Shown here in pieces: positions 63,305-64,000 of a stretch of DNA of 64,000 nucleotides (its first letter is position 1; each line of letters opens with the position of its first letter). The position numbers and the translations under genes are program-made. Origin of the DNA: Blautia sp. Marseille-P3201T (GTDB lineage Bacteria > Bacillota > Clostridia > Lachnospirales > Lachnospiraceae); NCBI RefSeq assembly GCF_900120295.1, contig NZ_LT635469.1:558001-622000 (forward strand), in the 5' to 3' direction. The notes under the pieces are model-generated. The model worked only from the letters and a program-made list of their open reading frames with translations. It ran no database searches and had not been told where the DNA came from.

Positions 63305-64000
63305 ATGGATTACAAGAAAGCTGGCGTAGATATTGAAGCTGGATATAAATCAGTAGAATTGATGAAAGAACATGTAAAGAAAACAATGCGTGAAGAAGTT
63401 CTTGGCGGATTAGGCGGTTTCTCCGGTGCTTTTTCTCTGGCAAAAATTAAAGAGATGGAAGAACCAGTATTGTTATCCGGTACAGATGGATGTGGAACAA
63501 AGGTGAAACTGGCAATGGTAATGGACAAACACGATACAATTGGTATTGATGCAGTTGCAATGTGTGTAAACGATATTGCATGTGCAGGTGGAGAACCATT
63601 ATTTTTCTTAGATTATATTGCATGTGGAAAAAATTATCCTGAAAAAATTGCTACTATCGTAAAAGGTGTTGCAGAAGGATGCTTACAGTCTGAAGCAGCT
63701 TTAATCGGTGGCGAAACAGCAGAACATCCTGGACTTATGCCGGAAGATGATTACGATTTAGCAGGTTTTGCAGTTGGTGTTTGTGACAAGAAAGATATGA
63801 TCACCGGAGAAAACTTAAAAGCAGGTGATGTTTTAATCGGTATGGCATCTTCCGGTGTTCACAGCAATGGTTTTTCATTAGTAAGAAAAGTATTTGAAAT
63901 TACAAAAGAGTCTTTAGATACTTATTATGAAGAATTAGGAACAACTTTAGGAGAAGCTTTACTTGCTCCTACAAGAATTTATGTAAAAGCATTGAAAAAA
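63305..64000 (+). CDS. purM: Phosphoribosylaminoimidazole (AIR) synthetase, 5' part
   Basis: Open to the window edge, 232 residues without stop. [29 protein letters not shown], the ATP-site [33 protein letters not shown] (over two stretches), [11 protein letters not shown] and [18 protein letters not shown] are PurM signatures. It closes the imidazole ring, using ATP. It shares the promoter at 62683 with purE. Confidence 0.97.
   Translation, partial: MDYKKAGVDIEAGYKSVELMKEHVKKTMREEVLGGLGGFSGAFSLAKIKEMEEPVLLSGTDGCGTKVKLAMVMDKHDTIGIDAVAMCVNDIACAGGEPLFFLDYIACGKNYPEKIATIVKGVAEGCLQSEAALIGGETAEHPGLMPEDDYDLAGFAVGVCDKKDMITGENLKAGDVLIGMASSGVHSNGFSLVRKVFEITKESLDTYYEELGTTLGEALLAPTRIYVKALKK

Overview
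The window is one contiguous stretch of a low-GC, spore-forming Firmicute, most likely a Lachnospiraceae gut anaerobe of the Blautia type. The evidence is a sporulation sigma-G gene, Firmicutes-style ribosome binding sites, AT-rich codon use, a GH112 phosphorylase, a lysine-riboswitch NhaC-type transporter, and the tig-clpP-clpX-lon-ysxC order. The genus is inference; no rRNA gene is present.

Layout. 1-11 kb: the start of an AraC-type regulator diverging from an isomaltase-type GH13 alpha-glucosidase; a complete Bce-type peptide-sensing and detoxification module (response regulator, kinase, ATPase, permease); and a DUF454 protein with a heterodimeric CydDC-like ABC exporter. 11-21 kb: cytidylate-kinase-like protein, LCP cell-wall ligase, a textbook lysine riboswitch in front of an NhaC-type (LysW-like) transporter, GH112 galactosyl-HexNAc phosphorylase, an AraC regulator with a MATE exporter, sigG and a lipoprotein. 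21.5-22.1 kb: three tandem copies of a tRNA-Val/tRNA-Met pair. 22.4-24.5 kb: a broken nuclease-family gene, proC and a small Cys-motif protein.

25.0-34.4 kb is the accessory region. A 9.4-kb element has split an SsuA/THI5-like substrate-binding lipoprotein gene. The two halves rejoin in frame when the element is removed at a 6-bp AGGTGG repeat. The element carries an Abi_2/HEPN-type abortive infection gene, a small conserved protein, three hsdS pieces without N-terminal regions around a tyrosine recombinase with 69-bp inverted repeats, a 356-bp symmetric noncoding region, a RepA_N-like initiator, a DnaC-like loader and a large serine recombinase. The attachment site lies inside the 3' end of the serine recombinase gene, so integration and excision switch its predicted C-terminus (649 aa integrated, 674 aa in the circle). 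This is the most unusual signal in the window.

35-47.7 kb is housekeeping: CYTH and GNAT proteins, a DJ-1 protein, tig-clpP-clpX-lon-ysxC (protein quality control), an unusual HAD-GNAT fusion, and ecfA1-ecfA2-ecfT-truA (vitamin uptake energising module plus tRNA pseudouridylation). 47.8-51.3 kb holds a YitT protein, a second nuclease-family gene, a small membrane protein behind a promoter with three abutting hairpins, a nitroreductase and a cold-shock protein with a long 5' hairpin. 51.5-59 kb is the pyrimidine cluster pyrC-pyrF-pyrK-pyrD ... pyrE, interrupted by an accessory block (HD protein, small membrane proteins, truncated kinase, secreted protein, XRE regulator with three palindromic operators). 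59-64 kb: VanZ and small membrane proteins, HD hydrolase, M29-type aminopeptidase, then purE and the start of purM behind a strong promoter.
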